From Sipunculus nudus (Eukaryota > Annelida > Sipuncula > Golfingiida > Sipunculidae), in NCBI GenBank assembly GCA_026874595.1, contig CM049308.1:71272624-71336623 (forward strand): a stretch of DNA of 64,000 nt. The letters are read 5' to 3'. Below the pieces are notes generated by a model, which had not been told where the DNA came from, ran no database searches, and saw nothing but the letters and a program-made list of their open reading frames with translations. The translations under genes and the position numbers were made by a program. This document shows, piece after piece, positions 36,595-48,507 of the stretch (the stretch's first letter is position 1; every line of letters begins with the position of its first letter).

Positions 36595-37799
36595 AGGGCC
36601 TTGCTTGAATAAGCGAATGCCCTATAGTAATCACCCTGTCCGTTTGTCTGTCCATCTGTCTGCCTGTCAGTCCATAAATTTGTATCCGCATGATAACTCA
36701 AGTTTGGATTGACATATTGATTTCAAACTGAATATATATATATGGCCTACCATTAAAACATGAACCTTATTGATTTTGGGGTCATGAGGTCAAAGGTCAG
36801 GGTCACAGGACCCACAAGTTTTTGGATGCATGTCAAGCTAAACTTTTCATCCCAGACCTTTCATCTTGCACATATAGGACACCTGCCAGTAGGGGAAGAT
36901 CTCTAGGTATTGATCCTGTGGGGTCACAAGGTTAAAGGTTAAGATCACAGGAGCCATCTGTCCACAAATTGATTTCTTGATTATAACTACAGTTTGAATT
37001 GACATATGGGTTTCGAACTTGATTTATTTTTGGCTCACCAATAATGTAAGAACTCTTTAGATTTTCGGGTCATGAGGTGTAAGGTCAAGATTACAGGACC
37101 AACATATTCAAAAAGATTGTGGATGTATTTTAATCCAAAATTGTCATCCCTGAACCCCAATCTTGCGTATATAGCTCACCTGCCAGTAGGGGAAGATTCC
37201 TGTTGATTTTTGTGTCACAAGGTCAGAGGTCAAGGTCAAATGAACCATCTGTCCACAAATTTGTTTCTTGATGATAACTCCAGTTTGAATTGACATATTG
37301 ATTTCAAACTTAATTTACTAATGGCCTACCGTTAATGGAAGAACCCTGTATATAGCAGGGTCACAAGGTCAGAGGTCAAGGTCACCACAACAAAATCTTT
37401 AAAAAGAGTATGGAGGCTTTGTAAATGTTTCATCCAAAATCTTTCACTTTGGGATGACCTAACAATATGGGAAGAACTATATTAATTTCAACATCACAAG
37501 TTCAAAGGTTAAGTCACAGGACCATCCTACTGATTTATATGCTTTAACTAGCTTAGAGTTTAATACATTTGATGTAATTATGCCTCTATTGCATGAAATG
37601 CACCACTCCTACACTTTTATACATGACTATCACTTATTCATCTTCATTCAGATGTCTAAATACTTTTTTTGGGTCAGTTTCCTCTGCCTCTACATGTAAT
37701 CAGGTCTTTCATAATGTTTTTTCAAGCATCACTCAGCCTGCATTAGAAGTCTGTTGGCCTTTTGCGGGGCCCTTCCTGACCTGTCAGTATTCTAATTAG
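36595..37799 (+). mobile_element. HINE/pearl-like element, AGGGCC family, tandem core
   Basis: The 5' end AGGGCCTTGCTTGAAT with CCCTATAGTAATCACC matches the 19041 element. GCGGGGCCCT at 37764-37773 is the family's 3' inverted motif, although the 5' copy here has mutated to AGGGCCTTGC. A small hairpin (CTGA-CCTG-TCAG, about 37777-37788) and CTAATTAG (37792-37799) end it, replacing the GTCTAGTT of other copies. The core monomers resemble those of the 16.3-kb element, so this copy has the ends of one family and the core of another. Confidence 0.65.
36770..37520 (+). repeat. Tandem core, ~145-bp monomers, about 5 copies
   Basis: The GGTCA(T/C)(G/A)AGGT landmark recurs at about 36778, 36920, 37067, 37211 and 37358, at steps of 142-147 bp. 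Monomers ending GGACCCACAA/GGACCAACAT and GGAGCCATCTGTCCAC alternate, as in the 16.9-kb core. Confidence 0.88.
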
Positions 37800-38576
37800 T
37801 ATGAATAATATGAAACATTTGCCATGTGTTGCTACAGGCATTGATAATGTTTTTGAGATCCAGTGAGGCTGTAGTATAAACAAATGTTCACTTGTGTAGT
37901 AGGGTTGTCTTATTCATGGTGGTTTTCATTGATTTCTCATTCACAAATATTACAAATTTGAAACCAAGGACACTATACATTTCAGAACATGATGACAGTG
38001 ATTATAATAATAGAGTATAACTTCAGACATTAAACATGGTCTTTTATTGCATTGTGTAACAAACCACCAGTTAAATTAGATTTACCTTATTTGCTATAAT
38101 TCCTGGAATATGTCTATTTCCCTGAAAATTAAAGCTATATTTGCCCTGTTTAATAACCCATCCAGTGCTCTGTGGGAGAGTCACAAACTTTTGTTGGGCA
38201 CCTAAAATATAGGTGACATTTGATTAGGTCATGTCTGGAGGACCAATGGACCCAAAATTGTTTTTTGAGCTCTGTGTTGTTAACAATAAAAAAGAGGTCA
38301 CCAGCAGTGTTCAGCCATATGTGCCAGAGGGAATTGATGACAGGTGGAGGGTTTATCTCGCATGCTAATTGCTACCCAGATCTGCAGAGCTTGTATTTAT
38401 TGCTGTAAATAATACATGCACTACTGATATTGGTGTTATGGGACCTGAGAGATATGGTCTACTGTCTGGTCAGCTGATTGTCCATTCCTCCGAGGGGTTT
38501 CTTCCAATTTGAAAAATTGCTGCCATTCAAACCTTAATTGATTATGAGACATTGATTAAAAATAAATGTTACTTTG
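37800..38576. other. PLCB intron, no feature seen
   Basis: No repeat or coding signal supported. Confidence 0.5.
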
Positions 38577-38699
38577 GTTAACCTGATCATAATGAGCTTC
38601 ACTGTTGTGTATGTACTTTTACCTCACATGATCATTATCTGTTAAAATGTTGTGTTGGCACTTTAGATTACCTGATCATAATCTGCTACACTGTGGTGT

Positions 38700-39290
38700 T
38701 GGTACTTTAGGTCACCTGATCATCATCTGCAACACTGGAGTGTTGGTACTTAGATCACTTGATCATAATCTGCAACACTGTAGTGTTGGTAATTTAGATA
38801 ACCTGATTGTAATGAGCTAAACTATAGTGTTGGTACTTACTGATAACCTCATTAAAATCTGCTACACTGTTGTGTTGAACCATAGGTCACCTGATCATAA
38901 TCCGCAACACTGTAGTGTTGGTACTTTAGGTCACCTTATCATAATCTGCAACACTGTAGTGTTGGTAATTTAGATATTCTGATTGTAATGAGCTAAACTA
39001 TAGTGTTGGTACTTACTGATAACCTCATAAAAATATGCTACACTGTTGTGTTGAATCATAGGTCACCTGATCATAATCCGCAACACTGTAGTGTTGGTAC
39101 TTTAGGTCACCTTATCATAATCTGCAACACTGTAGTGTTGGTAATTTAGATATTCTGATTGTAATGAGCTAAACTATAATGTTGGTACTTACTGATAACC
39201 TCATTAAAATCTGCTACACTGTTGTGTTGAACCATAGGTCACTTGCTCATAACCCGCAACACTGTAGTGTTAGTACTTTATGTCATCTTA
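38700..39290 (+). repeat. Higher-order repeat, 176 bp (4 x 44)
   Basis: The distinctive monomer containing GTTGAA(C/T)CATAGGTCAC starts at 38875, 39051 and 39227, steps of exactly 176 bp, and again at about 39712. Between these, GTAATGAGCTAAACTATA and TTACTGATAACCTCAT recur in the same order. This points to local amplification of a four-unit block by unequal exchange. Confidence 0.9.
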
Positions 39291-40025
39291 TCATAATCTG
39301 CTACACTGTAGTGTTGGTACTTTATGTCACCTGATCATAATCTGCTACAATGTTTTGTTGGTACTTTGGTTTACCTGATCGTAATGAACTTCACTGTTGT
39401 GTATGTACTTTTACCTAACACGATCATAATCTGTTGAAATGTTTTGTTGACACTTTAGATTACCTGATCATAATCTGCTTCACTTTAGTGTTTGTACTAT
39501 AGGTAATCTGATCATAATCTGCTACACTGTGGTGTTGGTACTTTATGTCACCTTATCATAATCTGCTACACTGGAGTGTTGATACTTCAGATCACTTGAT
39601 CATAATCTGCAACACTGTAGTGTTGGTAATTTAGATAACCTGATTGTAATGAGCTAAACTATAATGTTGGTACTTACTGATAACCTCATTAAAATCTGCT
39701 ACACTGTTGTGTTGAACCATAGGTCACCTGATCATAATCCGCAACACTGTAGTGTTGATACCTTAGGTCACCTTATCATAATCTGCTTCACTGTAGTGTT
39801 GGTACTTTAGGTCACCTTATCATAATCTTCTACAGTGTCATGTTGGTTCTTTAGGTCACCTGATCATGATCTGCTACACTGTCATGTTGGTACTTCAGAT
39901 CAACTGATCATAATCTGCTTCACTACAGTTTTGGTACTTTAGGTCACCTGATCATAATCTGCTACACTGTTGTGTTTGTACTTTAGGTCACATGACCATA
40001 ATCTGCTACAGTGTCATGTTGGTAC

Positions 40026-40847
40026 TAGGGTTGGGACGATATGGGTTTTTGATATCATGATAATTAGTCAAATTTTATCACGATAAACCGTGATATCGCG
40101 ATATTTTTAATTATATATAATGGTATTAATAAGCCATCAATAATGATATTTATAACAACCACCTTTAAAGTCTTGACTTTATACAAGGAACAAAGTATTA
40201 ATATCATTTATACCAATTGTGCCAGTACCACAGAATGACTCATTAAGTGATGTAAGTCACATGAAGGTTCTGCAGGTGTGGAAGCTTGAGGTGCAGGAAG
40301 TCCATCGTCGAATCACGCTTGTCAGAACTTTCCATCAGTTTCCTATAGCTACGCAAAAGCCGGAGAATCGCGGCTAATTTTCTGAGAGCGTGTCATACGA
40401 ATCATGGCTAAATATACCATCCCAAAATATGCAACCCGTTTGGAATGTTCGATTCAGTAGTGACACTTTTATGTTGACATTTTCGTTCCATGCAATAAAA
40501 GCATCAATATGTGTATTTATTGCTCTTTCATTATAATGTTATTTTCTCCTGGAATTCTCAAGCTTTTGTCCTCTCTGATTCATCCTGCTACTTCCGGACA
40601 TTTCCGACTAATCCCTAAGTCTGTAAGCACACGGTTCAAACGGTACATTCAAATACACGTGGTTTATAAAAATAAATGTGATTCTTTGGAATAAATTAAT
40701 TTTGAATTTCAAGGGCTCGCCCGTGAATCAAAATCGTGAACAGAAATTGATATCATGATATCGCGATAATAGGAAAGGTGACGGTATGATAACCGTAGCG
40801 GTCAGATATCGTGATAATACCGTATACCGGTAACCGTCCCAACCCTA
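40026..40847. mobile_element. 822-bp hAT-type element with perfect 8-bp target duplication
   Basis: It begins TAGGGTTGGGACG and ends CGTCCCAACCCTA, perfect inverted ends. GTTGGTAC is duplicated at 40018-40025 and 40848-40855. Removing the element and one GTTGGTAC restores the satellite register, because GTTGGTAC is part of the 44-bp monomer. The subterminal parts are rich in GATATCATGATA/TATCGCGATA words. No transposase frame of useful length is present (longest 61 codons), so it is non-autonomous. The 8-bp duplication and end motif fit the hAT superfamily. Confidence 0.9.
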
Positions 40848-41650
40848 GTTGGTACTTTAGGTCACCTTATCATAATCTGCCAAACTATATATAGTGTTAG
40901 TACTTCAGATCACCTGATTATAATCTGAAACACTGTAGTGTTGGTACTTTAGGTCACCTTACCATAATCTGCTACAGTGTCATGTTGGTACTTAAGTCAC
41001 TTTATCCTAATCTGCTACACTGTAGTGTTGGTACTTTAGGTCATCTGATTATAATCTGCTTCACTGTTGTGTTTGTACTTAAGGTCACCTGACCAAAATC
41101 TGCTACAGTGTCATGTTGGTACTTTAGGTCCCCTTATCATAATCTGCTACACTGTAGTGTTAGTACTTCAGATCACATGATTACAATCTGCAACACTGTA
41201 GTGTTGGTACTTGAGGTCACCTGATCATAATCTACTTCACTGTAGTTTTGGTACTTAAGGTCACCTGATGATAATCTGCAGCACTGTAGTGTTTGTACTT
41301 TAAGTCACTTGATCATTATCTGCTACACTGTACTGTTTGTACTTTCAGTCACCTGATCATAATCTGCTACAGTGTCATGTTTGTACTTCAGATCACCTGA
41401 TCATTATCTGCTACACAGAAGTGTTGATATTTTAGGGCACCCGATCATAATCTGCTACACTGTAGTGTTTGTACTTTCAGTCACCTAATCATAATCTGCC
41501 TCAGTGTCAATTTTGTACTTCAGATCACCCGATCATAATCTGCTACAAAGAAGTGTTGATATCTTAGGCCACCTGATCATAATCTGCTACACTGTAGTGT
41601 TTGTAATTTAGATCACCTGATCATACTATGTTGGTACTTTAGATAATTTT

Positions 41651-44600
41651 GCCTTGTTGCATAGTAGTTCACCCCTTTTTATTTTGTAGGTCATATAAGC
41701 ACTATACTTTTCAGTCCTACTATCATAAATTTCATTTTTGTTGCAAATAAGGATTTAGTTGTGAAATTCAGGAGAGATATATAAAGAAAGACTTCATCTT
41801 TGAATTTTTTTCACAAGAGAACACATTTCATTTCCATAACATTCAAATGGTTACCCCAATCTCTTTTAATTACATAATGTATGCAGTAAATAATACAGTT
41901 TTTTCAGACAGATGACATATTTTTGTAAGAATTTTTTGCGCCCATTTGCTTCAAGTTCAATAGGGGCCTGACTTCCACAGCTTTATATCCTAGGCACAGG
42001 GACAAGTTAATATTTAATACATTGCAGTTACGTATTGGATGGGAAGGGAAGAAATAAAGCAGACAGTAAAATGTGCTTTTTATTTGGTAGCTCCTAAAAG
42101 ATGGGTCTGGCAGGAGATTTGGGATATCTCAGGTGTATTAGAAAATGAAAAAATAAACGGTCCCCTCTGAGCGGAAGAGAGACTGGATCCGACAGTGACA
42201 AGTGCCATCTCCTGATGGAAAGTATATAGATAGCTGGTTGTAATGAGGAAAGGCAGGAAAAATGTGTGTATTATTAACACTGGTGGTGGCGGACATTGCA
42301 AAAAATCCCCATCTATCGCAGATTTAAAGGTAGGCTAATGACATAGGGAAGAGACACTTTACAAATAAACTAGTATATAACTTGCCATTGGGGTTTTTAT
42401 TTGACATTGAGACCTGAAAACAAACAGGAGAAGATGCCAAATATGGCAGAGGTCCAAAGTAGGATTAAAAAACTTGATCATTACTGTCCTTATATTTCAG
42501 AACCTTGGATGGTTATTATGACCACTTAAGAATGGTTTACAGGAATTCTCTGGGTTGTGCTCTATCCTCTCTCTGGCTGTATGTATAGGTATGGGCTGTA
42601 CACTTTACTGGCAACAGGAACACTCAGCGGGGGCCACCCTATCACACAGGACCACATTTCAGTCATTTTATTACAAGTTCTTCTTGGGTTCTGGGCAATC
42701 CACAGAGAATTATGGGTCAGACGGAAACTTCTCTGTGGGAGGGATCCTATGTACGCAGGTGTTGTGGTGGCGTGCCGATCGTCAGAGGATCGCATGAGCC
42801 ATAATAGTGTTATGAGAGTAATTGCTGGCTTGGGAAGTACCCGGCCAGGCCAGCTTATCCAAGCCGCCATTCAGCACTGTAACTCCCAGGTGTATTGCTC
42901 TATCTTGGCTATTCCCCCAAGCGTTTCTTCCATGGGATTTCATTACTAGTTACAACGGTGTGACCCTGTTACAGTCTATTGGCTCTAGTCAAAGTAATAC
43001 CTAAAGAAGTTAGGAATAATGAAAATGGCAGAAAATCTTGCTGTCCTTATAAAAAGTGGACTTTAAGCTGGAGGGGCTCCTGTGGTAATGACATTGGAGT
43101 TCCCCCAAGTGTCTTGGTTTCCTTTTTGACATTCAGCTGAGGTGTCAATCAGGGTAATGAAGCAGTCTCCTCAGTCTGACAATGAGCAATTTATATTAAT
43201 AGAACAGTACAGATTAGAAATACATCAGTAAAAAAAAATATAATTTAATACTTAAGAAAATTATCTCCATTATATTTGATATTATATAATATCATCTTAT
43301 AGTATATTTTTTTATATATTATATTATACAGTAGAACACCATTTTTCCCAGAGTGTCGGGGGACAAGCTTTTCTTTTGGAAAAATCAATTTTCAGAAAAT
43401 TGGTCAGGGATCAAGTATCAAGTTCATGATTAATGATTAAATTAATGCCATTTTACTGAGAGGAAACTGTGTTTCTTTTCAACCTACATAATTGACATAT
43501 AGAAATATTCAATTTAATGCAGAGCTTGATTGGTAAAGATCAGTCTAACCTGTTTTTAGGATACATGCTGGCCTTTTTTCAAACAAACTCACTGGAGGGA
43601 AAGGTCAAATGACATTGCCATTGGTAAAGCTTGGTTGGTTTCTTAAACTGCCCACAGGGGCACCACAGCGGCACACACATACGAGAGAAAGGCAAGGGAA
43701 TAAAAGTTTTTGAACAATAGTAGAGCCTATTTATAATTTTCAGATCTAATGTAGATTGAAACTTATTGAATACCCTGACCGACATCGCATATTTAACTTC
43801 CTGACTTTGTTTCATAAGAATGTTCTCTTCTGTTTAACATTTGGATGATGGCAGGCTTGTCATCACGGTCGAGCCACACAAGGATTGTAAGCTTATCATC
43901 AAAGCATAACACCATCAGTTTTCTCTTCTTTGAATCCGTTTCTCTGACAAGTGACAGCAAGACCATCGTGTTTGAGTTGTGTTCTTCTTGACAGTTAAAG
44001 TGAAATGATGAATCAGCTGAAAAACAGCCAGTTTAAGTAGATTACACAATCGCTCTTGGGAATGAACTGCTCATTTGTATGGCCAGACCTGCATGCTTTG
44101 GCCTCGTACATATACCTATTCGAGCACAAACGATGTATGTATGATACCTCACCAATGTCCGTGCAAGTTAACTGCTCAGTTATTTGGTTTGACATCTCAG
44201 CCCGAGCTAAGGAACCATGTTTGCTTGAGTACAAATGAGATATGGTTGATAACACATAAGAGCTCTCCGAGAAACTGCTCAGCTGCTCTCTTGGGTTATA
44301 GGGAACCTAGCGTTGCAGGACTAGCTGTAGTTTTAACATCTTTGCCAAGTGACAACATCGGCCCAGAACTAATTAATTAAGGTCACCACTGGGCTAAACA
44401 CTTGGTTGCAGGCCTTTTGTGAGTCGTAATTATAAACAAATATCATTTGAGACATTTACCTGCTTGAAAAATATTTGGTAAATAAAAATAAATTTTCGAT
44501 TCCCGAATTTATATTTTAGAAAAACAGTATAAACACAATTTAAACCAAGTTTAAATTATCCATAACAAAAGAGACACTTTTTGATGCCGTACGTGTATTT

Positions 44601-45793
44601 TGTATTTTCATTAAAGCAAAAATTGTGGCATTTTTATCATAATTTTTTATCCATGTTTAAAATACCTATTTTTATACCTAAGTGGATGATAAAAAAGTGA
44701 AATGATATATAAACAGTGAAATACATTGATTTACTACAGAAAATGTAAATGTCGAATCCATTGCAAAACACACCTGAATTCACCAGAGGGACATTTTATC
44801 TGTAAAAGCAAATGGGATGAATAAGGCATGAGATGAATAATGCACATAGTAGTGTATTTCAATGCTGTATAAACAGACATGTATCCTGATTAGAATACTG
44901 GTAACAGTGTATTTGTATTCTGTATAAACAATCATCTTTCCTCATTAGAATAATGTGCAAACCAATCACTTCTATTTCAGTCACATGACTTGTTGCTGTG
45001 GTCAAATGATTTGGTAAAGTGCAACCTTCAAGTAGAAAAATCAATACTATGCAGTTCCATTCATACTCTATGTATATATTTTGTTTGAAAAAGCAAAAAA
45101 GCAAAACAAAAATTTGTGTGGATGTCAATTCTGGTCAGTTTTAGAATTATTTAGACTTCATTTTGTACAAGTTTTTGTATTTAGAAAAGTTGTAAAGTAC
45201 ATTTTTATGTCAATTAAGTAAAATATTTTATTGCATTTTAAAAAGTTGTCTTAAACAAAGGTATAAAATTGGCTGCACCTATATTGGGTTTTGTAAATCT
45301 ATTTTCCATTGGAGAAAGGGGCAGGCTTATGGTTGAAAACTGTCAGAAAAAAATTGTTATGCAGTTAATTTCTCATTATCTGCAGCATTAAGGTCGGGTC
45401 ACTGGTGTAAGGCCAGCAAGTAATTTGTGAACTTTACATAACTGTTACAAGCAGAGAGTGAATTAGAGAGATTATGAGCTGAGGAGCAGGATTTCATCAG
45501 CAGACATATTTTGGTGGTAACTGATTTCCCAAATGACATTTGATTATGGGAGAACATGGGCATTGGTCAGGGACCCAGCCCTGAGAGTGCGTACTGATCT
45601 GTCCATTTGAATTTGGGCTGATTGCTGCAAGGCCAGGACGGTAAACATAAAATGAAGCACATTCACATTCAGTTCATACCACCTGCCAAGTTGTCTGTCA
45701 TTGGCTGCTGCTGTAAGAAATCCCATCGAGGGTTTAATGCTTCACGCACACTGGTTGTGACCACTTTTTGATTATTCATGTGTCAGGCTTTTT
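41651..45793. other. PLCB intron, no gene seen apart from an open-frame island
   Basis: AT-rich sequence plus the GC-richer block at 42540-42949. A short stretch at 43333-43405 (CAGTAGAACACCATTTTTCC...) resembles a MITE end but no partner was found. Confidence 0.45.
42540..42949 (+). other. GC-richer block open in three frames, unidentified
   Basis: The + frame from 42557 is open for 130 codons, and further upstream past its ATG. A second + frame (42555-42797) and a - frame (42870-42562) are also open. TTTACAG at 42536-42542 could be an acceptor. The product has hydrophobic stretches (ISVILLQVLLGFWAIH) but no family I recognise. Simultaneous openness in three frames argues for base composition rather than coding. 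Confidence 0.2.
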
Positions 45794-46450
45794 AGCTCAG
45801 CTGACGATAAGTCATCTGAGCTATAGTTGTGGTCCATTGTCCATGTACTGTCCGTTCGTCCATAGAAGTGGCACGTTTTGAAACCATAAGACCTAAGAAT
45901 CCAAAATTCGGCATAATGTTAGATGTCCCCAAGATCTCCTACCAAGCTGAAAACTCGGTCTTCACAACATCGTTCCTTTGAGAAATTAAGGAAAAACCTC
46001 AATTTTTTTAATTAAAAAGCTATTATCACACTTCAGGACTGCCTGATATCAAAACCACTCATCTGTTTTTCCTCATATTTACCATAAATATTCCTCTATA
46101 TAGTTCCTATGTACATGCCAGAAATTAAGTCTGTTAAGTATAATTTCTTTTAAGTTATGGGCCAGAACATAATGGACTTTGTAAAAAACCAGGAAAAATA
46201 TTATATAAATATAAAAATATTATTATAACTCACTTAACATTAAAAAATTTTGAAACTAGTGTCTATTTTCCCAAGTATATAACTATGTTTAATTTTAATT
46301 AAGATTCAATTGTTTACCCAAAATTAGGTCTGAATTGTGTAATTTTTTTAAGTTATAAGCATAAATATAAAATCAGTACCTTAAAGTTTGCCCAACTTTG
46401 ACCATGGAACATTTCTTCCTGCAAGTACCATTGATTTAATTTTCACAGCT
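45794..46450 (+). mobile_element. Possible truncated HINE-like repeat
   Basis: TTTTAGCTCAGCTGACGATAA with a following GTACTGTCCGTTCGTCC leader and GGCACGTTTTGAAACCATAAGACC resembles the 5' ends of mollusc interspersed repeats. No inverted AGCTCAGCTGA or 3' hairpin was found downstream. The right boundary is a guess, where the AT-rich intron resumes. Confidence 0.4.
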
Positions 46451-47754
46451 TGTAAACATAAGTATTTAAGTTGTTTAAATCTGAAAATTGAAAATAAAAG
46501 CTTGAAAATTAGACTGGTTATTGATATTTTTCTTGAGGCTCTATTGTAATCATTTGCATTGATTACACATTACAGATCACAGGTCACTGGAGGTCAGCTA
46601 TGCCAGGGTTTCTGATTTGTTACAGTCACTGGGGGAGATCCTCTGCTGTGACAGGTGTACAGTTATTCTCATATCACCATCCAAATCCCCCCCCCCCTCA
46701 CAAGATGCCTTGTTGTGTTAATGTAGCATTTTTTTTAAAGAAATCAATTTTCTTTTAAATGATTTTTACAAATATAATTAAATGATTTTAACAAATATAA
46801 TTAAACCCATCAGCATGCTTAAATTTATAAAATACGAAGCATATTATGGATAAATAAAGACACAATTTAGAATTGTGAAATCTAAATCAAGTATTATTTT
46901 TAGATAATTATTGTTTTGCAGATACAAAAGATATATTTTTGTGGTAAAAAATAAATAAACATATGTATGCATGATGTGGTGTTATCTGACAAGATTGAGA
47001 TTTATGATGATGCAATTAAGAATTATGAATCAATGTTTATATTCAGATATATATGTTATATTGGAAATGTATAGAAATATAAACTTATAATAAAAAAATT
47101 GATGTGATAAAAAAAGAGGACCTAATACAAACATTTGTTCATTATTTTCCTGCCTCAGCAGAATTGGAGATCAGGCTTTATTTGTCCTGTATGTATGCTG
47201 TTAATTAGTTATATTTTAACTGTAAACATTTCATAAAATAATATTATACAAAAAATAGATTCATTTGAACAAATGTGTAAACTACTGAAATGTCAACAGT
47301 AAAATCAAAAAGCCAACTAATGATCATGGTAATAGTACAGATCATTTGTTCACAAACTGCTCACATGCTTCAGTTTCAACATTAGGAAACACATGGTCAG
47401 GTCACATTATACTCTTTGCAACCATTTCTTGCTCATCAATACAAACCAATCATATAAACCAACCATGGCCTATATTACCTCTTCCTCTTATACTTTATCT
47501 CCTTTTGATATTATTTTAGACTTTTACCTTCAAGGTCAACTTCAGCTGAGCACAGTGGTCCCTAGTTTTCTCTCATGATGGAATAAACTGCTTAGCAAAA
47601 CACTGGATCCACTATTGGACCACCTTGCATGGTTGAAACAAAAAAATGGTTACTTGAATAATTCTTGACCAGCTTGTTGATGTGTAAGACTTCAAAAATC
47701 AGGATTAAAGATCCCTGGTTTGAACCCTGAAGAGTCTGTGAAGAAGGGTTAGAC
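46451..47754. other. AT-rich, PLCB intron, no gene seen
   Basis: Contains a short C run (46688-46697) and a duplicated AAATGATTTTA(C)AAATATAATTAAA (about 46757-46805). Nothing else is supported. Confidence 0.5.
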
Positions 47755-48120
47755 GCTCTGGAGCGTGTTGGTGTAATGGTTAAGGGCGCTGGACTTGTGA
47801 CCGCAAGGTTGTGGGTTCACGTCCCTTTCTGACTTCCGTCTGTGCTAGGACTCTTAGGCAAGGACTTTACCACAAGGGTGTGCTCTCTCGACCCAGGAGT
47901 GAATAGGTACTGGTCATGGGAGGAAGGTAAATGTAGAACGAATAACTTTCTAGGGCCTGATATGGCTGCTTGGGTTGTATGCACCCCAGGGAGCCGAGAA
48001 AAGCTGCAAGAATGAACAGACCCGACAGATCAGAAAGGCAAAGTGTTAAGTCGAATGAGACTGACATCGTTGGTGATATCAGACTAAAAACCCTCACCTC
48101 TTTTACCTTTATTTTCCAGC
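47755..48120 (+). mobile_element. tRNA-derived SINE
   Basis: The head carries a Pol III A-box-like TGGTGTAATGG (47769-47779) and a B-box GGTTCACGTCC (47814-47824), spaced as in a tRNA. About 290 bp of more GC-rich, non-tRNA body follows, ending near CCCTCACCTCTTTTACC. A polymerase III promoter within a tRNA-like head joined to an unrelated body is the hallmark of a SINE. No clear target duplication or tail was delimited. It is unrelated in sequence to the fragment at 5434. Confidence 0.75.
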
Positions 48121-48329
48121 CCCTGCCATAAGAATGATTGAATAATAAAATTTGATTCTGTCATAAGAATTTCTTCATCCTAAATCAGCAGACTGTTCCT
48201 TCTACTAATCTTTTGATATGTTATAGTTACAAAAAATATTATGTGAAACTCATGCTAAGTTCCGAAGGAAATTATGAATTTTGGTCAGAGTATGAAACCT
48301 AATAAAGTCATAAGTATTAATATGAAATA

Positions 48330-48507
48330 CAGTGGAATCTGTCAGAAAACCACCTGTCTTATAAAACCATCTTGTCTATTCAGAACACCCTTGGGTGAAC
48401 TGAAAGCTTTCACATTGGTTATAACTGACCTGCCTAATAAGACCACCAGTGAATTAAGACCACTCTTGGTCAGTCCCTTGGGTGGTCTCATAACACAGGT
48501 TTCACTG
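48330..48507. mobile_element. 178-bp MITE with TA target sites
   Basis: The ends CAGTGGAATCTGT and ACAGGTTTCACTG are imperfect inverted repeats (11 of 13), flanked by TA on both sides. The interior has several AAGACCA/TGGTCTT words in both orientations. The TA flanks suggest a Tc1/mariner-type origin. A related partial sequence occurs at 50789-50880. Confidence 0.7.

Larger units (their letters stand above)
38577..41650 (+). repeat. Satellite of 44-bp monomers, ~51 copies, with a foreign insertion
   Basis: The monomer reads approximately ACCTGATCATAATCTGC, then TACACTGTAGTGTTGGTAC, then TTTAGGTC, 44 bp in all. Most units contain the perfect inverted repeat CAACACT-GT-AGTGTTG or a close variant, plus the palindrome TGATCA. 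Excluding the 822-bp insertion, about 2.25 kb remains, or some 51 units. Part of the array has a four-monomer higher-order repeat. No open frame persists, because 44 is not a multiple of three and stops are common. Confidence 0.92.

Noticed and set aside
40509-40694. 61-codon frame inside the hAT-type element as a transposase remnant
   Set aside because: Too short and without any hAT transposase motif; the element is better described as non-autonomous.
38577-41650. CRISPR-like regular array
   Set aside because: The monomers are contiguous with no unique spacers, and the organism is clearly eukaryotic. This is a satellite.
44056-44380. Overlapping frames on both strands at 44.0-44.4 kb as a small gene
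   Set aside because: Frames on opposite strands of the same stretch are equally open and none shows a motif or splice context.
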